Shown piece by piece: positions 1 to 9,220 of a stretch of DNA of 64,000 nucleotides; the first letter of the stretch is position 1, and every line of letters begins with the position of its first letter. A program made the position numbers and the translations under genes. The notes under the pieces were generated by a model. That model did no database searches and was not told the DNA's origin. It saw nothing but the letters and a program-made list of their open reading frames with translations. Source of the DNA: Macrococcoides goetzii (lineage in GTDB: Bacteria; Bacillota; Bacilli; Staphylococcales; Staphylococcaceae); contig NZ_MJBI02000001.1 of the NCBI RefSeq assembly GCF_002742385.2, forward strand, positions 186,001-250,000. Reading direction: 5' to 3'.

Positions 1-1
1 A

Positions 2-355
2 TTGAAAAAGGGTGTAAAGTGTCCGAAATGTCGTGCATTTTTACCAAAAGTTCCAAAGAGTGCGAAAAAAACGAAGTGTACATGTGGTTGTAAAATGACA
101 AAGAAAGAACTTGTTCGTCTTGCATTTGACGCAATATATATTTTGAAAAATAGTGGTGTTACCGTTAGAGATGTCGTTGAATTTACTGGGGTGGGTAGAA
201 CTTTAGTTAAAGAAGTACTCGGGAAAGAATATCACAAATTGGGAACTTTTAAAGATAGTAAATATTTACCTCACAAAGTTGATGATTTTCTTATTAGAGA
301 AAATGAAGTTGAATATACAAAAAAGAAATATGATGTAGAATTTTATGTTTTGTAG
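2..355 (+). CDS. Zn-ribbon / helix-turn-helix protein of unknown function, possibly cut by the left edge
   Basis: The reading frame is open from the first bases and ends at TAG 353-355. The TTG at 2 has no visible upstream context, so the true start may lie outside the window. The N-terminus has cysteines arranged CPKC then CTCGC (residues about 8-30), which looks like a zinc ribbon. Residues about 53-75 (TVRDVVEFTGVGRTLVKEVL) read like a helix-turn-helix. The protein is Lys-rich and ends at about 117 residues. I do not recognise a named family. A small DNA-binding regulator, or a phage- or accessory-type protein, would fit. The gene converges on rnhC across the hairpin array. Confidence 0.55.
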   Translation: MKKGVKCPKCRAFLPKVPKSAKKTKCTCGCKMTKKELVRLAFDAIYILKNSGVTVRDVVEFTGVGRTLVKEVLGKEYHKLGTFKDSKYLPHKVDDFLIRENEVEYTKKKYDVEFYVL

Positions 356-380
356 TTTTTAACATAAGAATAAATTACAA

Positions 381-652
381 TGCGGCTGTATCAGAAAAAT
401 ACAGCCGCGTACTCAACAAAAGAACAGCGAACGAAAATGGATGCGGCTGTAACAGAAAAATACAGCCGCGTACTCAATAAAAGAACAGCGAACGAAAAAG
501 GATGCGGCTGTAACAGAAAAATACAGCCGCGTACTCAAAAAAAGAACGACGAATGAAAAAGGATGCGGCTGTAACAGAAAAATACAGCCGCGTACTCAAT
601 AAAAGAACAGCGAATGAAAAAGGATGCGGCTGTAACAAAAAAATACAGCCGC
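381..652. repeat. Tandem array of five 61-bp units, each with a perfect 9-bp hairpin
   Basis: Units begin at 381, 442, 503, 564 and 625, exactly 61 bp apart. Each carries GCGGCTGTA, a spacer of about 9-10 bases and TACAGCCGC, followed by a conserved linker with ACTCAATAAAAGAACAGCGAA. The hairpin arms are invariant in all five units, while loops and linkers carry a few substitutions. Read on the minus strand, each stem is followed by ATCCTTTTT, so the copy at 625-652 could terminate transcription from rnhC and the small ORF at 670-768. The array lacks CRISPR-like unique spacers. Confidence 0.9.
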
Positions 653-669
653 TTCCTCTAATGATAATC

Positions 670-768
670 TCATTTCCTGCGTCTATCGATTAGATTCACT
701 TTGATATACCACAATAAATACACAAAAACTAATAACCCTAACGTCATGTATAAGTAATCCATTATCAT
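670..768 (-). CDS. Small single-span membrane protein (32 aa), unrecognised
   Basis: On the minus strand an ATG at 768 is preceded by AGGAG (780-776) with 7-nt spacing, and the frame closes with TGA at 670-672. The product begins MIMDYLYM, has one hydrophobic segment (residues about 4-23) and ends in a basic tail IDRRRK. Such a protein would insert with a cytoplasmic basic C-terminus. It lies directly downstream of rnhC, with its ribosome-binding site at the rnhC stop, so co-transcription is likely. A second ATG at 762 is possible but less well spaced. No family is recognised. Confidence 0.55.
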   Translation of the reverse strand: MIMDYLYMTLGLLVFVYLLWYIKVNLIDRRRK

Positions 769-778
769 ATTTTTACTC

Positions 779-1711
779 CTATTTTTTTTTATTGACTATA
801 CCTAATGCTTTCTCGCGATTTTTAAAGTCTTTTTTTGTAATACTGTCTAAATAAGCAATCCCTTTTCTTTCAATTATCTTTGCTGCTTCTAAATCAACTT
901 TAGGTCCTGCACCTTTTGTGATATGAATACCAGTCTCACGGATAATCTGATCATAATACTTAACAAAAGCGTATCTCGCAATAATAGAACTTGCTGCAAT
1001 CGCGATAGACTTTGATTCTCCTTTTGTTTCGAAACGGGTTTTCTCACTTTCCGGAATTGCAGTTAATGCATAATTCTCATAAACCCCTTGCACTGCAAAT
1101 TGGTCAATCACAATATAATCGAGTGGTGCGCCATCAATTTTCTTCAATACATTCGTAATCGCCTGGTTATGTAACACAGCTTTCATCTTAACTTGCGACC
1201 ATCCAATCGCTTTTCGGTCATTATATTTAGGGTTATCTAATACTAACAGTGAATGAGGGATAATCGGGATAATTTGTTCTGCAAGCGCAATGATCTTATC
1301 ATCCTTTAAATTTTTAGAATCCATAACGCCAAGCACTTTTAATATATCTGCATTTTTCTTTGAAACATAACTTGCCACTACAGTCATTGGGCCGAAGAAA
1401 TCTCCTGATCCTGCTTCATCACTACCGATGCAGTTAAACGCATCATAACTTATTGTTTTTCCGGCAACATTCTTCTTCGTCTCACTACTGCCAGCTACTT
1501 TAATCCCTGCATTTCCAAGTAATTTCATAGCAAGCGTTTCACTGGCACTACCTTGTACCATAAATTTATTAGAATTATAAATTGTTACTGTATGTCCTTC
1601 AATTTTCTTGCGATATTTTGCGCCCGCTGGTAAGTTACTATCGCTTTCTGACAAAAAACGAATTAATTTACTTGCGGTATTTTCATCTAATTGGTAAACA
1701 TTTGAGCTCAT
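779..1711 (-). CDS. rnhC: Ribonuclease HIII
   Basis: This enzyme cleaves the RNA strand of RNA-DNA hybrids and helps remove R-loops and primers. The product is 310 residues. The N-terminal domain (about 1-85) is the substrate-binding extension typical of RNase HIII. The catalytic type-2 RNase H domain starts with IGSDEAGSGDFFGP, with the Asp-Glu pair at about 98-99, followed by MDSKNL (Asp about 131) and YIVIDQF (Asp about 203). I start at ATG 1711, preceded by GGAGTG, rather than at an upstream in-frame GTG at 1741. The gene is divergent from zapA, as in staphylococci. Confidence 0.95.
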   Translation of the reverse strand: MSSNVYQLDENTASKLIRFLSESDSNLPAGAKYRKKIEGHTVTIYNSNKFMVQGSASETLAMKLLGNAGIKVAGSSETKKNVAGKTISYDAFNCIGSDEAGSGDFFGPMTVVASYVSKKNADILKVLGVMDSKNLKDDKIIALAEQIIPIIPHSLLVLDNPKYNDRKAIGWSQVKMKAVLHNQAITNVLKKIDGAPLDYIVIDQFAVQGVYENYALTAIPESEKTRFETKGESKSIAIAASSIIARYAFVKYYDQIIRETGIHITKGAGPKVDLEAAKIIERKGIAYLDSITKKDFKNREKALGIVNKKK

Positions 1712-1818
1712 TTTTATGTCACTCCGTATTTTTTTCTTCACTTATATGTTTTTATTGTATAACTTCCTCTAAAAATGGTAACATAAACAGTAATAAAAGA
1801 CGATGTTGGAGTGATTTT

Positions 1819-2094
1819 ATGGGAGAATTTAAAAATCGTATCACTGTAACAATATATGACCAACATTATACGATTATTGGTGAAGATGAGCCGAGTCATA
1901 TCCGACACGTGGCAAGTCTCGTAGATGACCGAATCAATGAAATTGCCCGTATGAGCGCTGGACTTGATACTTCACGTAAAGCAGTGCTAGCGGCGGTAAA
2001 TATAATGGATGATTATGTGAAGTTACAAGAAGAGTACGAAATCTTAAAACAAAAGTTAATCAATATAGAAAGAATAGGCGAACAAAATGATTAA
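1819..2094 (+). CDS. zapA: Cell division protein ZapA
   Basis: ZapA binds FtsZ and promotes bundling at the division site. The 91-residue product has the ZapA-like layout: an N-terminal globular part (FKNRITVTIYDQHYTIIGEDEP) and a C-terminal coiled-coil helix (VKLQEEYEILKQKLINIE). I chose ATG 1819, which follows TTGGAGTG at good spacing. A longer in-frame ORF upstream runs antisense through rnhC and is not credible. The stop overlaps the start of the next gene, consistent with translational coupling. Confidence 0.9.
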   Translation: MGEFKNRITVTIYDQHYTIIGEDEPSHIRHVASLVDDRINEIARMSAGLDTSRKAVLAAVNIMDDYVKLQEEYEILKQKLINIERIGEQND

Positions 2095-2638
2095 TTTATT
2101 ATTATTATTTTTCTTAATCCTGGGTACTGTGATTGGATTAAGAAGAGGTTTTATATTACAATCGTTGCACTTACTGGGGACGGTTGGTTCACTGATTATT
2201 GCACGTATGTATTATGCAGAACTTGCTAAGCATCTTGTACTCATTATTCCTTTTCCTTCAGCTGAAGGTAATTATAAATCCGAATTTTTAAATATGGTTA
2301 CGAATGAGATGACATTTTATAATGTCGTGAGTTTTATTATCATTTTCTTTTTGAGTAAAGTGATTTTACAAATTGTTGCAACTGTCTTTGATTATATTTC
2401 GCAGTTACCACTGCTTAAACAATTAAATGCATCACTGGGTGCAGTTCTAGGTTTTATCGAATGTTATCTGCTATTATTCATCGTACTATTTTTATTTTCG
2501 ATGATGCCAAATGGATGGATTCAGGAACATTTGCAAGGTAGCTTTATTTCTAACTTTATCGTCAACTATACGCCTGTCTTAAGCGGAATTGCTAAGTCGT
2601 GGTGGGAAAATATCGGATTGATTCAAATATTCAAATAA
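2087..2638 (+). CDS. CvpA-family membrane protein
   Basis: The 183-residue protein has about four hydrophobic segments (near residues 1-20, 25-40, 80-105 and 115-145) and the CvpA/YshB-like opening LLLLFFLILGTVIGLRRGF. The family is named after colicin V production; its role in Gram-positive bacteria is not well defined. It overlaps zapA by 8 bases and precedes polX, the same zapA-cvpA-polX-mutS2 order as in staphylococci and bacilli, which supports the call. Confidence 0.85.
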   Translation: MINLLLLFFLILGTVIGLRRGFILQSLHLLGTVGSLIIARMYYAELAKHLVLIIPFPSAEGNYKSEFLNMVTNEMTFYNVVSFIIIFFLSKVILQIVATVFDYISQLPLLKQLNASLGAVLGFIECYLLLFIVLFLFSMMPNGWIQEHLQGSFISNFIVNYTPVLSGIAKSWWENIGLIQIFK

Positions 2639-2671
2639 AGTCATAGGCAAAAGTGTCTATGACTTTTATTA
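2637..2671 (+). terminator. Hairpin between the cvpA-like gene and polX
   Basis: AAAGTCATAG pairs with CTATGACTTT around a short loop and is followed by TATT. The T-run is weak, so it may only attenuate. The hairpin ends just before the polX ribosome-binding site at 2673. Confidence 0.55.
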
Positions 2672-2683
2672 TGGAGGATGAAC

Positions 2684-4390
2684 ATGTTAAATAAAAAAGA
2701 TTATATAAAGCAACTTGAAACAATTGCTACGTATCTCGAATTATCAGGTGAAAATCCATTTAAAATCTCTGCATATCGTAAAGCTGCAGCGAATATCGAA
2801 ACTTTTCAGGGAGATATTAACACGCTTCAAAATTTCACAGAAATAAAAGGTGTTGGTAAAGGTGTTGCTGAAGTGCTGGATGATATCAAGCAGAACGGTG
2901 AATCTTCACTATTATTAACTTTGAAAGAATCAACACCGCAAGGATTAATCCAGATGCTTAAAATTCGTAATCTAGGTGCTAAAAAAATTGTGAAGATTAA
3001 TGAAGCACTGGGTATCGAAGATATTGAACAATTGAAGCAGGCATGTATTGATAATAAGATAAGAGAACTACCGGGATTCGGCAAAAAAAGTGAAGAAAAT
3101 ATATTAAAAGGTATTGATGAGATGCTTACGATGACTGAAAAGTTAAGCATTTATCAAATGCATCAATTTACACAGATGATAGATGCGTATCTCGCTGAGT
3201 CAAAAGACATATTACAATTTGATGCAGCAGGAAGTTTCAGAAGGAAAAATGAATTCTCGAGTGATATTGATTACATCATTAGTACCACTGATAGAAAAGC
3301 AATTTCAAAATATATTAGTGAAGCACCTTTTATAAAAGAAGTTGATCTACAAGGAAATGAAAAGATTACAGTGCAGGTTGAGCGTGATGATTTAGTGACG
3401 ACAGCAGATTTCAGATTTACAGATACCATTGGCTATGCGCATATGCTTCAGCATTTCACTGGCAGTAAAGATCATAATATTCGTATCAGACAGTTAGCAA
3501 AAGCAAGGCATGAAAAAATTAATGAATACGGTATAACTAAAGAAGATGGGTCGCTTATTCAATATGCAACAGAAGATGAAATCTATAAACACTTTAATGT
3601 CAACTATATACCACCTGAAATGCGCACAGACGGTTCAGAATTTGATATTCAAAATCTTAATGAAATCATCACTTTAAATGATATTAAGGGTGATATTCAT
3701 ATGCATACGACTTATAGCGATGGTGCGCATTCTATCGAACAGATGATCGAACGTGCAATTGAAAAAGGATATGAATACATAGCAATTACTGATCATTCTA
3801 AAAGTTTATTTGTAGCAAATGGTTTATCTGAAGAACGTCTGCTTGAGCAAAATGCATTGATTAAGTCTTTGAACAAACAATATAATGAGATAGACATCTA
3901 TTCAGGTATTGAAATGGATATATTAGGTGACGGCTCGATGGATTATAATGATGATATATTAAAAGAACTCGACTATGTTATCGGTGCGATACATCAATCG
4001 CTCACACAATCTGAAGAGGATATTATGAAACGTCTTAAAAATGCCTGCGAAAATCCATATGTCAGACATATTGCACATCCAACAGGGAGATTAATCGGTA
4101 AAAGACATGGGTATGCTGTGAATATTGAACAATTGATCCAAATGGCAAAAGAAACAAATACGGTACTGGAAATTAATGCACATCCAATGCGCTTAGATTT
4201 ATCAGCGGACATATTAAGACAATATCCGGATTTACAATTAACCATTAATACGGATGCACATGCAATCAATCAACTTGATTTAATGCCTTATGGCGTAGGC
4301 ACGGCAATTAAAGGTCGTGTGAAGAAAAATCAGGTTATCAATACGATGGACCGTGCAACGTTTAAAGAATGGGTAACAAAAGGGAAGTAA
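2684..4390 (+). CDS. polX: DNA polymerase X family protein with PHP domain
   Basis: This is a family-X DNA polymerase for base-excision or gap-filling repair, with a C-terminal PHP nuclease domain. The 568-residue product has helix-hairpin-helix segments (EIKGVGKGVAE; ELPGFGKKSEENI), a nucleotidyltransferase core with GSFRRKNEFSSDIDYII near residues 185-200, and a PHP domain from about residue 335 with GDIHMHTTYSDG, ITDHSK, AHPTGR and NTDAHA metal-ligand motifs. ATG 2684 is preferred over ATG 2678 because GGAGG 2673-2677 directly abuts the latter. mutS2 follows 5 bases after the stop. Confidence 0.93.
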   Translation: MLNKKDYIKQLETIATYLELSGENPFKISAYRKAAANIETFQGDINTLQNFTEIKGVGKGVAEVLDDIKQNGESSLLLTLKESTPQGLIQMLKIRNLGAKKIVKINEALGIEDIEQLKQACIDNKIRELPGFGKKSEENILKGIDEMLTMTEKLSIYQMHQFTQMIDAYLAESKDILQFDAAGSFRRKNEFSSDIDYIISTTDRKAISKYISEAPFIKEVDLQGNEKITVQVERDDLVTTADFRFTDTIGYAHMLQHFTGSKDHNIRIRQLAKARHEKINEYGITKEDGSLIQYATEDEIYKHFNVNYIPPEMRTDGSEFDIQNLNEIITLNDIKGDIHMHTTYSDGAHSIEQMIERAIEKGYEYIAITDHSKSLFVANGLSEERLLEQNALIKSLNKQYNEIDIYSGIEMDILGDGSMDYNDDILKELDYVIGAIHQSLTQSEEDIMKRLKNACENPYVRHIAHPTGRLIGKRHGYAVNIEQLIQMAKETNTVLEINAHPMRLDLSADILRQYPDLQLTINTDAHAINQLDLMPYGVGTAIKGRVKKNQVINTMDRATFKEWVTKGK

Positions 4391-4395
4391 CATTT

Positions 4396-6732
4396 ATGAA
4401 TAAAAAAGCATTAAATATTTTAGAATACGATAAAATTATAGAACGTGTTGTTGAATTTTCTCAAAATGAACTGTCTTCACGTATTTTACAGTCTACACAT
4501 CCTACTTCAAATATTAATGAAGTACGTGAAATGATGACGCACCTGGAAGAAGCCCGTGTGATAGAGATGGGGCAAAGCGAACCGGGTATGAGTATGCTTT
4601 CTGATATTGAAGGACTTGTGCGACGTGCTGTCATCGGTTCGGTCTTATCTGTAATCGAACTCAATAAAATTAAAAATAATATTAAAGTCATTAATCGATA
4701 CAAAACTTATATCTTTAATCAATTTGAAGAGCGCGAATTAGAGATTCCGCTCATTTACAATCAATTAAAGCAATTACCAACGATAACAGAACTTGCCGAA
4801 TCAATTCAGGCGAAGTGTGATGAAACGAGTCTATATGACAATGCATCTCCAGAACTTGCTCAGATTCGTCAGGAAATGAATCGTATCAATCGTAAAATCA
4901 AAGAAAAATTAGAACAAATTGTGCGTAGTTCAAACAATCAAAAGAAATTGTCTGATGCAATTGTCACTGTGCGTAATGGTCGACAAGTTATCCCTGTAAG
5001 AAGTGAATACAAACAGGATTTCCCTGGAATCGTCCATGATACATCATCAAGTGGTCAGACATTCTATATTGAACCGAATAGCATCGTTCAGCTGTCAACA
5101 GAATTAAACAGTGTAACACATAGAGAAAACGAAGAAGTAGAACGTATTCTTTATGAACTGACAAACGAAGTAGCAGAGTATGATAATGCACTAACATATT
5201 CAACGAAAGTATTAGCTGATTTTGATGTCAATCTTGCCAAAGCGAAATATGGTAACCGCAATAAGATGGTTATGCCTAATATTGCAGATGAACGCACAAT
5301 TGATTTGCCGCAAGCATGGCATCCGATGTTATCGAAAGAGACGGTCGTTAAAAATAATATTGTTTTTTACCCTGACATTCACACTGTGATTATTACTGGT
5401 CCGAATACCGGTGGTAAAACTGTAACGTTAAAGACAGTCGGACTTATTATTCTAATGGCACAAAGTGGTATGATGATTCCCGCATTTGAAGGGGCAACAA
5501 TAAGTATATTTGATGAAGTATTCTGTGATATCGGTGATGAACAATCTATCGAACAGTCACTTTCAACATTCTCAAGTCATATGACTAATATTGTATCGAT
5601 ATTAGAAAATATGACTGAGCAAAGCTTTGTAATGTTTGATGAACTAGGTGCAGGGACAGATCCAGCTGAGGGTGCAGCACTTGCGATGAGTATACTTGAC
5701 CGTTGTTTAAACAGAGGCGTTATGACGATGGCAACGACCCATTATCCTGAACTTAAAGCATACAGTTATAACCGTGATCATGTGATGAATGCAAGTGTGG
5801 AGTTCGATGTAGAGACATTAAGTCCGACGTATCGTCTGTTGATGGGCATTCCTGGTAAGAGTAATGCTTTTGATATCGCAAAAAAACTTGGACTTGATTT
5901 GTCAATCATCAAGGAAGCACGTCAAATGATCAATATGGATAATAAAGAAATTGATAATATGATTGCTTCATTAGAGAAGAATGCAAAGCAAATTGAAGAT
6001 GACCGCGTTCTGACAGAAACTTTAAAGATTGAAGCTCAGAACCTGCACAAAGATTTAAACAAAGCTTTCTCAAGTTACGAAAAACAAAAAGAAAACTTAA
6101 TTGAAAATGCAAAGCAGCAAGCGAATGATATTGTTAAAAAAGCTGAAAAAGAAGCGGATGATTTATTAAAGCAACTGCGTAATCTGAAATCAAATGCGGA
6201 TATTAAAGAAAACGAGTTGATTGAACAACGTTCAAAATTATCAGGTATGTATCACGAAACAAAGATTAAACAAAATAAAAAGTCGACTAAGGATGAAGTC
6301 ATTGCAAAAGGTGATCATGTTAAAGTTTTAAGTTATGGACAAAAAGGTGTTATCTTAGATGTTGATGGTAAAGAAGCTGTCGTTCAGATGGGGATTATCA
6401 AGATGAAACTGCCATTAAATGAACTTGAAAAAGAAGCGCCACCAAAACAAGAGAAACACCGCGTTGTACCGCGCGCCAATCGTCAAACGATTAAGATGGA
6501 ACTTGATCTTCGTGGTGAACGTTATGAAGATGCATTGTATAAAGTTGAACAGTATTTAGATCAGGCGATTCTATCAAATTATGAACAAGTGACGATTATC
6601 CACGGTAAAGGAACAGGTGCACTACAAAAAGGCGTTCAGCAGTATTTAAAGCAATCAAAGGCCGTAAAATCATTTAGAGGCGGCATGCCTTCTGAAGGTG
6701 GCTTCGGTGTTACTGTTGTGGAATTAAAATAA
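4396..6732 (+). CDS. mutS2: Endonuclease MutS2
   Basis: MutS2 is a MutS-like ATPase with a nuclease domain. It suppresses recombination and, in bacilli, also acts on collided ribosomes. The 778-residue product has a Walker A motif GPNTGGKT (about 335-342), a Walker B region VMFDELGAGTDP, a long charged coiled coil (about 510-620) and a C-terminal Smr domain from about 702 with LDLRGERYEDA and HGKGTGALQKG. I start at ATG 4396; the longer in-frame start lies inside polX. It appears to be co-transcribed with polX. Confidence 0.95.
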   Translation: MNKKALNILEYDKIIERVVEFSQNELSSRILQSTHPTSNINEVREMMTHLEEARVIEMGQSEPGMSMLSDIEGLVRRAVIGSVLSVIELNKIKNNIKVINRYKTYIFNQFEERELEIPLIYNQLKQLPTITELAESIQAKCDETSLYDNASPELAQIRQEMNRINRKIKEKLEQIVRSSNNQKKLSDAIVTVRNGRQVIPVRSEYKQDFPGIVHDTSSSGQTFYIEPNSIVQLSTELNSVTHRENEEVERILYELTNEVAEYDNALTYSTKVLADFDVNLAKAKYGNRNKMVMPNIADERTIDLPQAWHPMLSKETVVKNNIVFYPDIHTVIITGPNTGGKTVTLKTVGLIILMAQSGMMIPAFEGATISIFDEVFCDIGDEQSIEQSLSTFSSHMTNIVSILENMTEQSFVMFDELGAGTDPAEGAALAMSILDRCLNRGVMTMATTHYPELKAYSYNRDHVMNASVEFDVETLSPTYRLLMGIPGKSNAFDIAKKLGLDLSIIKEARQMINMDNKEIDNMIASLEKNAKQIEDDRVLTETLKIEAQNLHKDLNKAFSSYEKQKENLIENAKQQANDIVKKAEKEADDLLKQLRNLKSNADIKENELIEQRSKLSGMYHETKIKQNKKSTKDEVIAKGDHVKVLSYGQKGVILDVDGKEAVVQMGIIKMKLPLNELEKEAPPKQEKHRVVPRANRQTIKMELDLRGERYEDALYKVEQYLDQAILSNYEQVTIIHGKGTGALQKGVQQYLKQSKAVKSFRGGMPSEGGFGVTVVELK

Positions 6733-6752
6733 TATAACGTGAGGCGATTGAT

Positions 6753-6851
6753 TTGGATAACTTTGATATGTACAAACTCGCAAAAGTATTGATCGTTGTT
6801 TCAATTTTAATGTTAATTGCGGGTGTCATATATTTATTTATTGCATTATAG
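6753..6851 (+). CDS. Small membrane protein (32 aa), unrecognised
   Basis: A TTG at 6753 is preceded by GAGG (6741-6744) at 8-nt spacing, and the frame ends with TAG 6849-6851. The product begins MDNFDMYKLAKV, and residues about 11-32 form a single hydrophobic helix (LIVVSILMLIAGVIYLFIAL) that reaches the C-terminus, giving a tail-anchored-like topology. It lies 20 bases after mutS2 and before the trxA promoter, so it is probably read with mutS2. No family is recognised, and codon evidence alone is weak at this length. Confidence 0.5.
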   Translation: MDNFDMYKLAKVLIVVSILMLIAGVIYLFIAL

Positions 6852-6881
6852 GGTATAACAATATTAGAGTGAGCAAAAGTA

Positions 6882-6910
6882 GTGACCAACGAATATTAAT
6901 TTGCTATACT
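6882..6910 (+). promoter_or_regulatory. Probable trxA promoter
   Basis: GTGACC (6882-6887) and TATACT (6905-6910) are separated by 17 bases, a plausible sigma-A pair about 40 bases upstream of the trxA start. Confidence 0.5.
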
Positions 6911-6950
6911 CCATTTATATTAAACAGAAATACTAGGAGGAAATTATATT

Positions 6951-7265
6951 ATGGCTATTATTAAAGGAACTGATACAAACTTTGAAGAAAACATTAAAGA
7001 AGGCGTAACATTAGTAGACTTCTGGGCACCTTGGTGTGGACCTTGTAAAATGATTGCACCAGTTTTAGAAGATTTAGCGAAAGACGTTGAAGGTAAAGCT
7101 AACATCGTTAAAGTTGATGTTGATGAAAACCAGGAAACAGCTGCTAAATTTGAAGTGATGAGTATTCCAACGCTTATCGTATTCAAAGACGGTCAAGCAG
7201 TTGATAAAGTTGTTGGTTTCCAACCAAAAGAACAATTACAAGCTGTTTTAGAAAAACATTACTAA
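6951..7265 (+). CDS. trxA: Thioredoxin
   Basis: Thioredoxin is the cytoplasmic disulfide reductant, recycled by thioredoxin reductase. The 104-residue product has the redox centre WCGPC at 28-32 in the usual FWAPWCGPCKM context and the cis-proline motif SIPT near 73-76, and is of normal full length. The start ATG 6951 follows a strong AGGAGGAAATT site. It has its own promoter and terminator, so it is probably monocistronic. The mutS2-trxA-uvrC order matches staphylococci. Confidence 0.97.
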   Translation: MAIIKGTDTNFEENIKEGVTLVDFWAPWCGPCKMIAPVLEDLAKDVEGKANIVKVDVDENQETAAKFEVMSIPTLIVFKDGQAVDKVVGFQPKEQLQAVLEKHY

Positions 7266-7287
7266 GATTTAGCGCATTAATATATTA

Positions 7288-7319
7288 AGAGTGAAATCTT
7301 TTGATTTTGCTCTTTTTAT
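7288..7319 (+). terminator. trxA terminator
   Basis: AGAGTGAAATC pairs with GATTTTGCTCT (two G-U pairs) around TTTT and is followed by TTTTATTTT. Confidence 0.75.
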
Positions 7320-7365
7320 TTTGGTGTGTTTTACTAGTGTTAAGTAAAGAAATGTGGTGAACGTA

Positions 7366-9180
7366 ATGGAAGATTATGAATTAAATATTAAACGTAAATT
7401 AGCGGTGCTACCGAATGAACCAGGATGTTATCAGATGAAAGATAAGAATGGCCAAGTCATCTATGTCGGTAAAGCAAAAAATTTACGTAACCGTGTCCGC
7501 TCATATTTTTCAGGTGCACATGATGAAAAAACGACTCGTCTCGTGTTGGAAATACGTGATTTTGAATTCATTGTGACGAATACAGAAATTGAATCATTAT
7601 TATTAGAGCTGACACTTATCAAGAAGTTTTATCCACGATTTAATATTTTGTTAAAGGATGATAAAAGTTATCCTTTTATTAAAATTACGAACGAGAAACA
7701 CCCGAGATTGTTAGTTACGCGTACGGTTAAAAAGAATAGTGGTAAATATTTTGGACCTTATCCGAACGCATATGCCGCTCATGAAACTAAAAAATTATTA
7801 GACCGTATTATTCCACTACGTAAATGTAATCATCTGCCGGATAAATTATGTTTATATTATCATATCGGACAATGTTTAGGACCATGTGTCTATAATGTTG
7901 AAGAACAGCAGTATCGCCATTACATTCAGGTTGTGACGGATTTTTTAAATGGTCAGGATACAGCAATTATTGATGACTTACGTGCAAAGATGAATGAACG
8001 TGCTGAAAATCTTCAGTTTGAAGAAGCAAAAGAATATCGAGACTTAATCTCTCACGTTGAGTCACTTATGTTCAAGCAAAAGATGATGACGAGTGATATG
8101 ACTACAAGAGACGTTTTCGGATATGCGGTTGATAAAGGGTGGATGTGCATACAGGTATTCTTTATTCGCCAAGGTAATCTCATTGAAAGAAAGGTGACGA
8201 TGATTCCGTTGATTGATGATTCAAAGTCACATTTTTACAATTTTATCGGACAGTTTTATGGTTTAGCCGAAAATTTATTGCCGGCTGAAGTGCATGTACC
8301 TACTGGACTGGATGTAAATATGATTAAGTCTGTTGTAGATACAAAAGTCATTCAACCTCAGCGTGGTAAGAAAAAAGAGATGGTCGATCTTGCAGTTAAA
8401 AATGCGAAGATTGCTTTGTCAAATAAGTTTGAGATCATTGAACGTGACGAAGAAAGAACTGTAAAAGCGATCGAAGAACTTGGTAATGCAATGGGCATTG
8501 AAACACCAGTCCGTATTGAAGCCTTTGATAACTCAAATATTCAAGGTGTCGATCCAGTAGCTGCAATGGTGTGTTTTGTTGATGGTAAACCAAGTAAACG
8601 AGATTATAGAAAATATAAAATTAAGACTGTAACAGGACCAGATGATTATGAAAGTATGCGAGAAGTCGTTCGTCGCCGTTATTCACGCGTGCTAAGAGAA
8701 AATTTACCCTTACCAGACTTAATCGTTGTCGATGGGGGTAAAGGGCATATGAGCAGTGTTATCGATGTGCTTGTTAATGAGTTAAATCTGGATATTCCAG
8801 TTGCAGGTTTAAAGAAGAATGACAAACATATGACTGCTGAATTACTATACGGTGAAGACTTTGATATCATTCCATTAAATAAAAAGAGTCAAAGCTTCTA
8901 CTTACTACAACGTATTCAGGATGAAGTCCATCGCTTTGCGATTACGTTTCATAGAAATACACGTAGAAAAACAGGTTTATCTTCACAACTAGATGCGATT
9001 GAAGGTATAGGTCCAAAGAGAAAATTAATGCTAATGAAACATTTCGGTTCAGTGCGTCGTATTAAAGAAGCATCCATTGAAGAAATAAATCAAATCGGAG
9101 TGCCTATTAAACTAGCGACTGAAATACACAATACTTTAAATTCAGAACAGGAAAAAGTTGAACATCACAGTGAAAAATAA
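7366..9180 (+). CDS. uvrC: Excinuclease ABC subunit C
   Basis: UvrC makes the two incisions in nucleotide-excision repair with UvrA and UvrB. The 604-residue product has an N-terminal GIY-YIG nuclease ([26 protein letters not shown], about 14-40), a UVR domain binding UvrB (about 195-230), an RNase H-like endonuclease domain ([10 protein letters not shown] and [11 protein letters not shown]) and C-terminal helix-hairpin-helix motifs ([12 protein letters not shown]). I use ATG 7366, which aligns with the staphylococcal MEDY start, rather than the GTG codons just upstream. Confidence 0.96.
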   Translation: MEDYELNIKRKLAVLPNEPGCYQMKDKNGQVIYVGKAKNLRNRVRSYFSGAHDEKTTRLVLEIRDFEFIVTNTEIESLLLELTLIKKFYPRFNILLKDDKSYPFIKITNEKHPRLLVTRTVKKNSGKYFGPYPNAYAAHETKKLLDRIIPLRKCNHLPDKLCLYYHIGQCLGPCVYNVEEQQYRHYIQVVTDFLNGQDTAIIDDLRAKMNERAENLQFEEAKEYRDLISHVESLMFKQKMMTSDMTTRDVFGYAVDKGWMCIQVFFIRQGNLIERKVTMIPLIDDSKSHFYNFIGQFYGLAENLLPAEVHVPTGLDVNMIKSVVDTKVIQPQRGKKKEMVDLAVKNAKIALSNKFEIIERDEERTVKAIEELGNAMGIETPVRIEAFDNSNIQGVDPVAAMVCFVDGKPSKRDYRKYKIKTVTGPDDYESMREVVRRRYSRVLRENLPLPDLIVVDGGKGHMSSVIDVLVNELNLDIPVAGLKKNDKHMTAELLYGEDFDIIPLNKKSQSFYLLQRIQDEVHRFAITFHRNTRRKTGLSSQLDAIEGIGPKRKLMLMKHFGSVRRIKEASIEEINQIGVPIKLATEIHNTLNSEQEKVEHHSEK

Positions 9181-9220
9181 AGAATAATATTAAATTAAAA
9201 TGTTTGTGAAATTACTTAAT

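Noticed and set aside
381-652. Possible CRISPR array
   Set aside because: The 61-bp unit repeats as a whole, including the linkers, so there are no unique spacers, and no cas genes are nearby.
1712-1741. Longer N-terminus for rnhC from GTG 1741
   Set aside because: The GGAGTG ribosome-binding site lies inside this extension and correctly spaces ATG 1711.
1582-1818. N-terminal extension of zapA
   Set aside because: It would run antisense through rnhC, and ATG 1819 has a proper ribosome-binding site and matches ZapA length.
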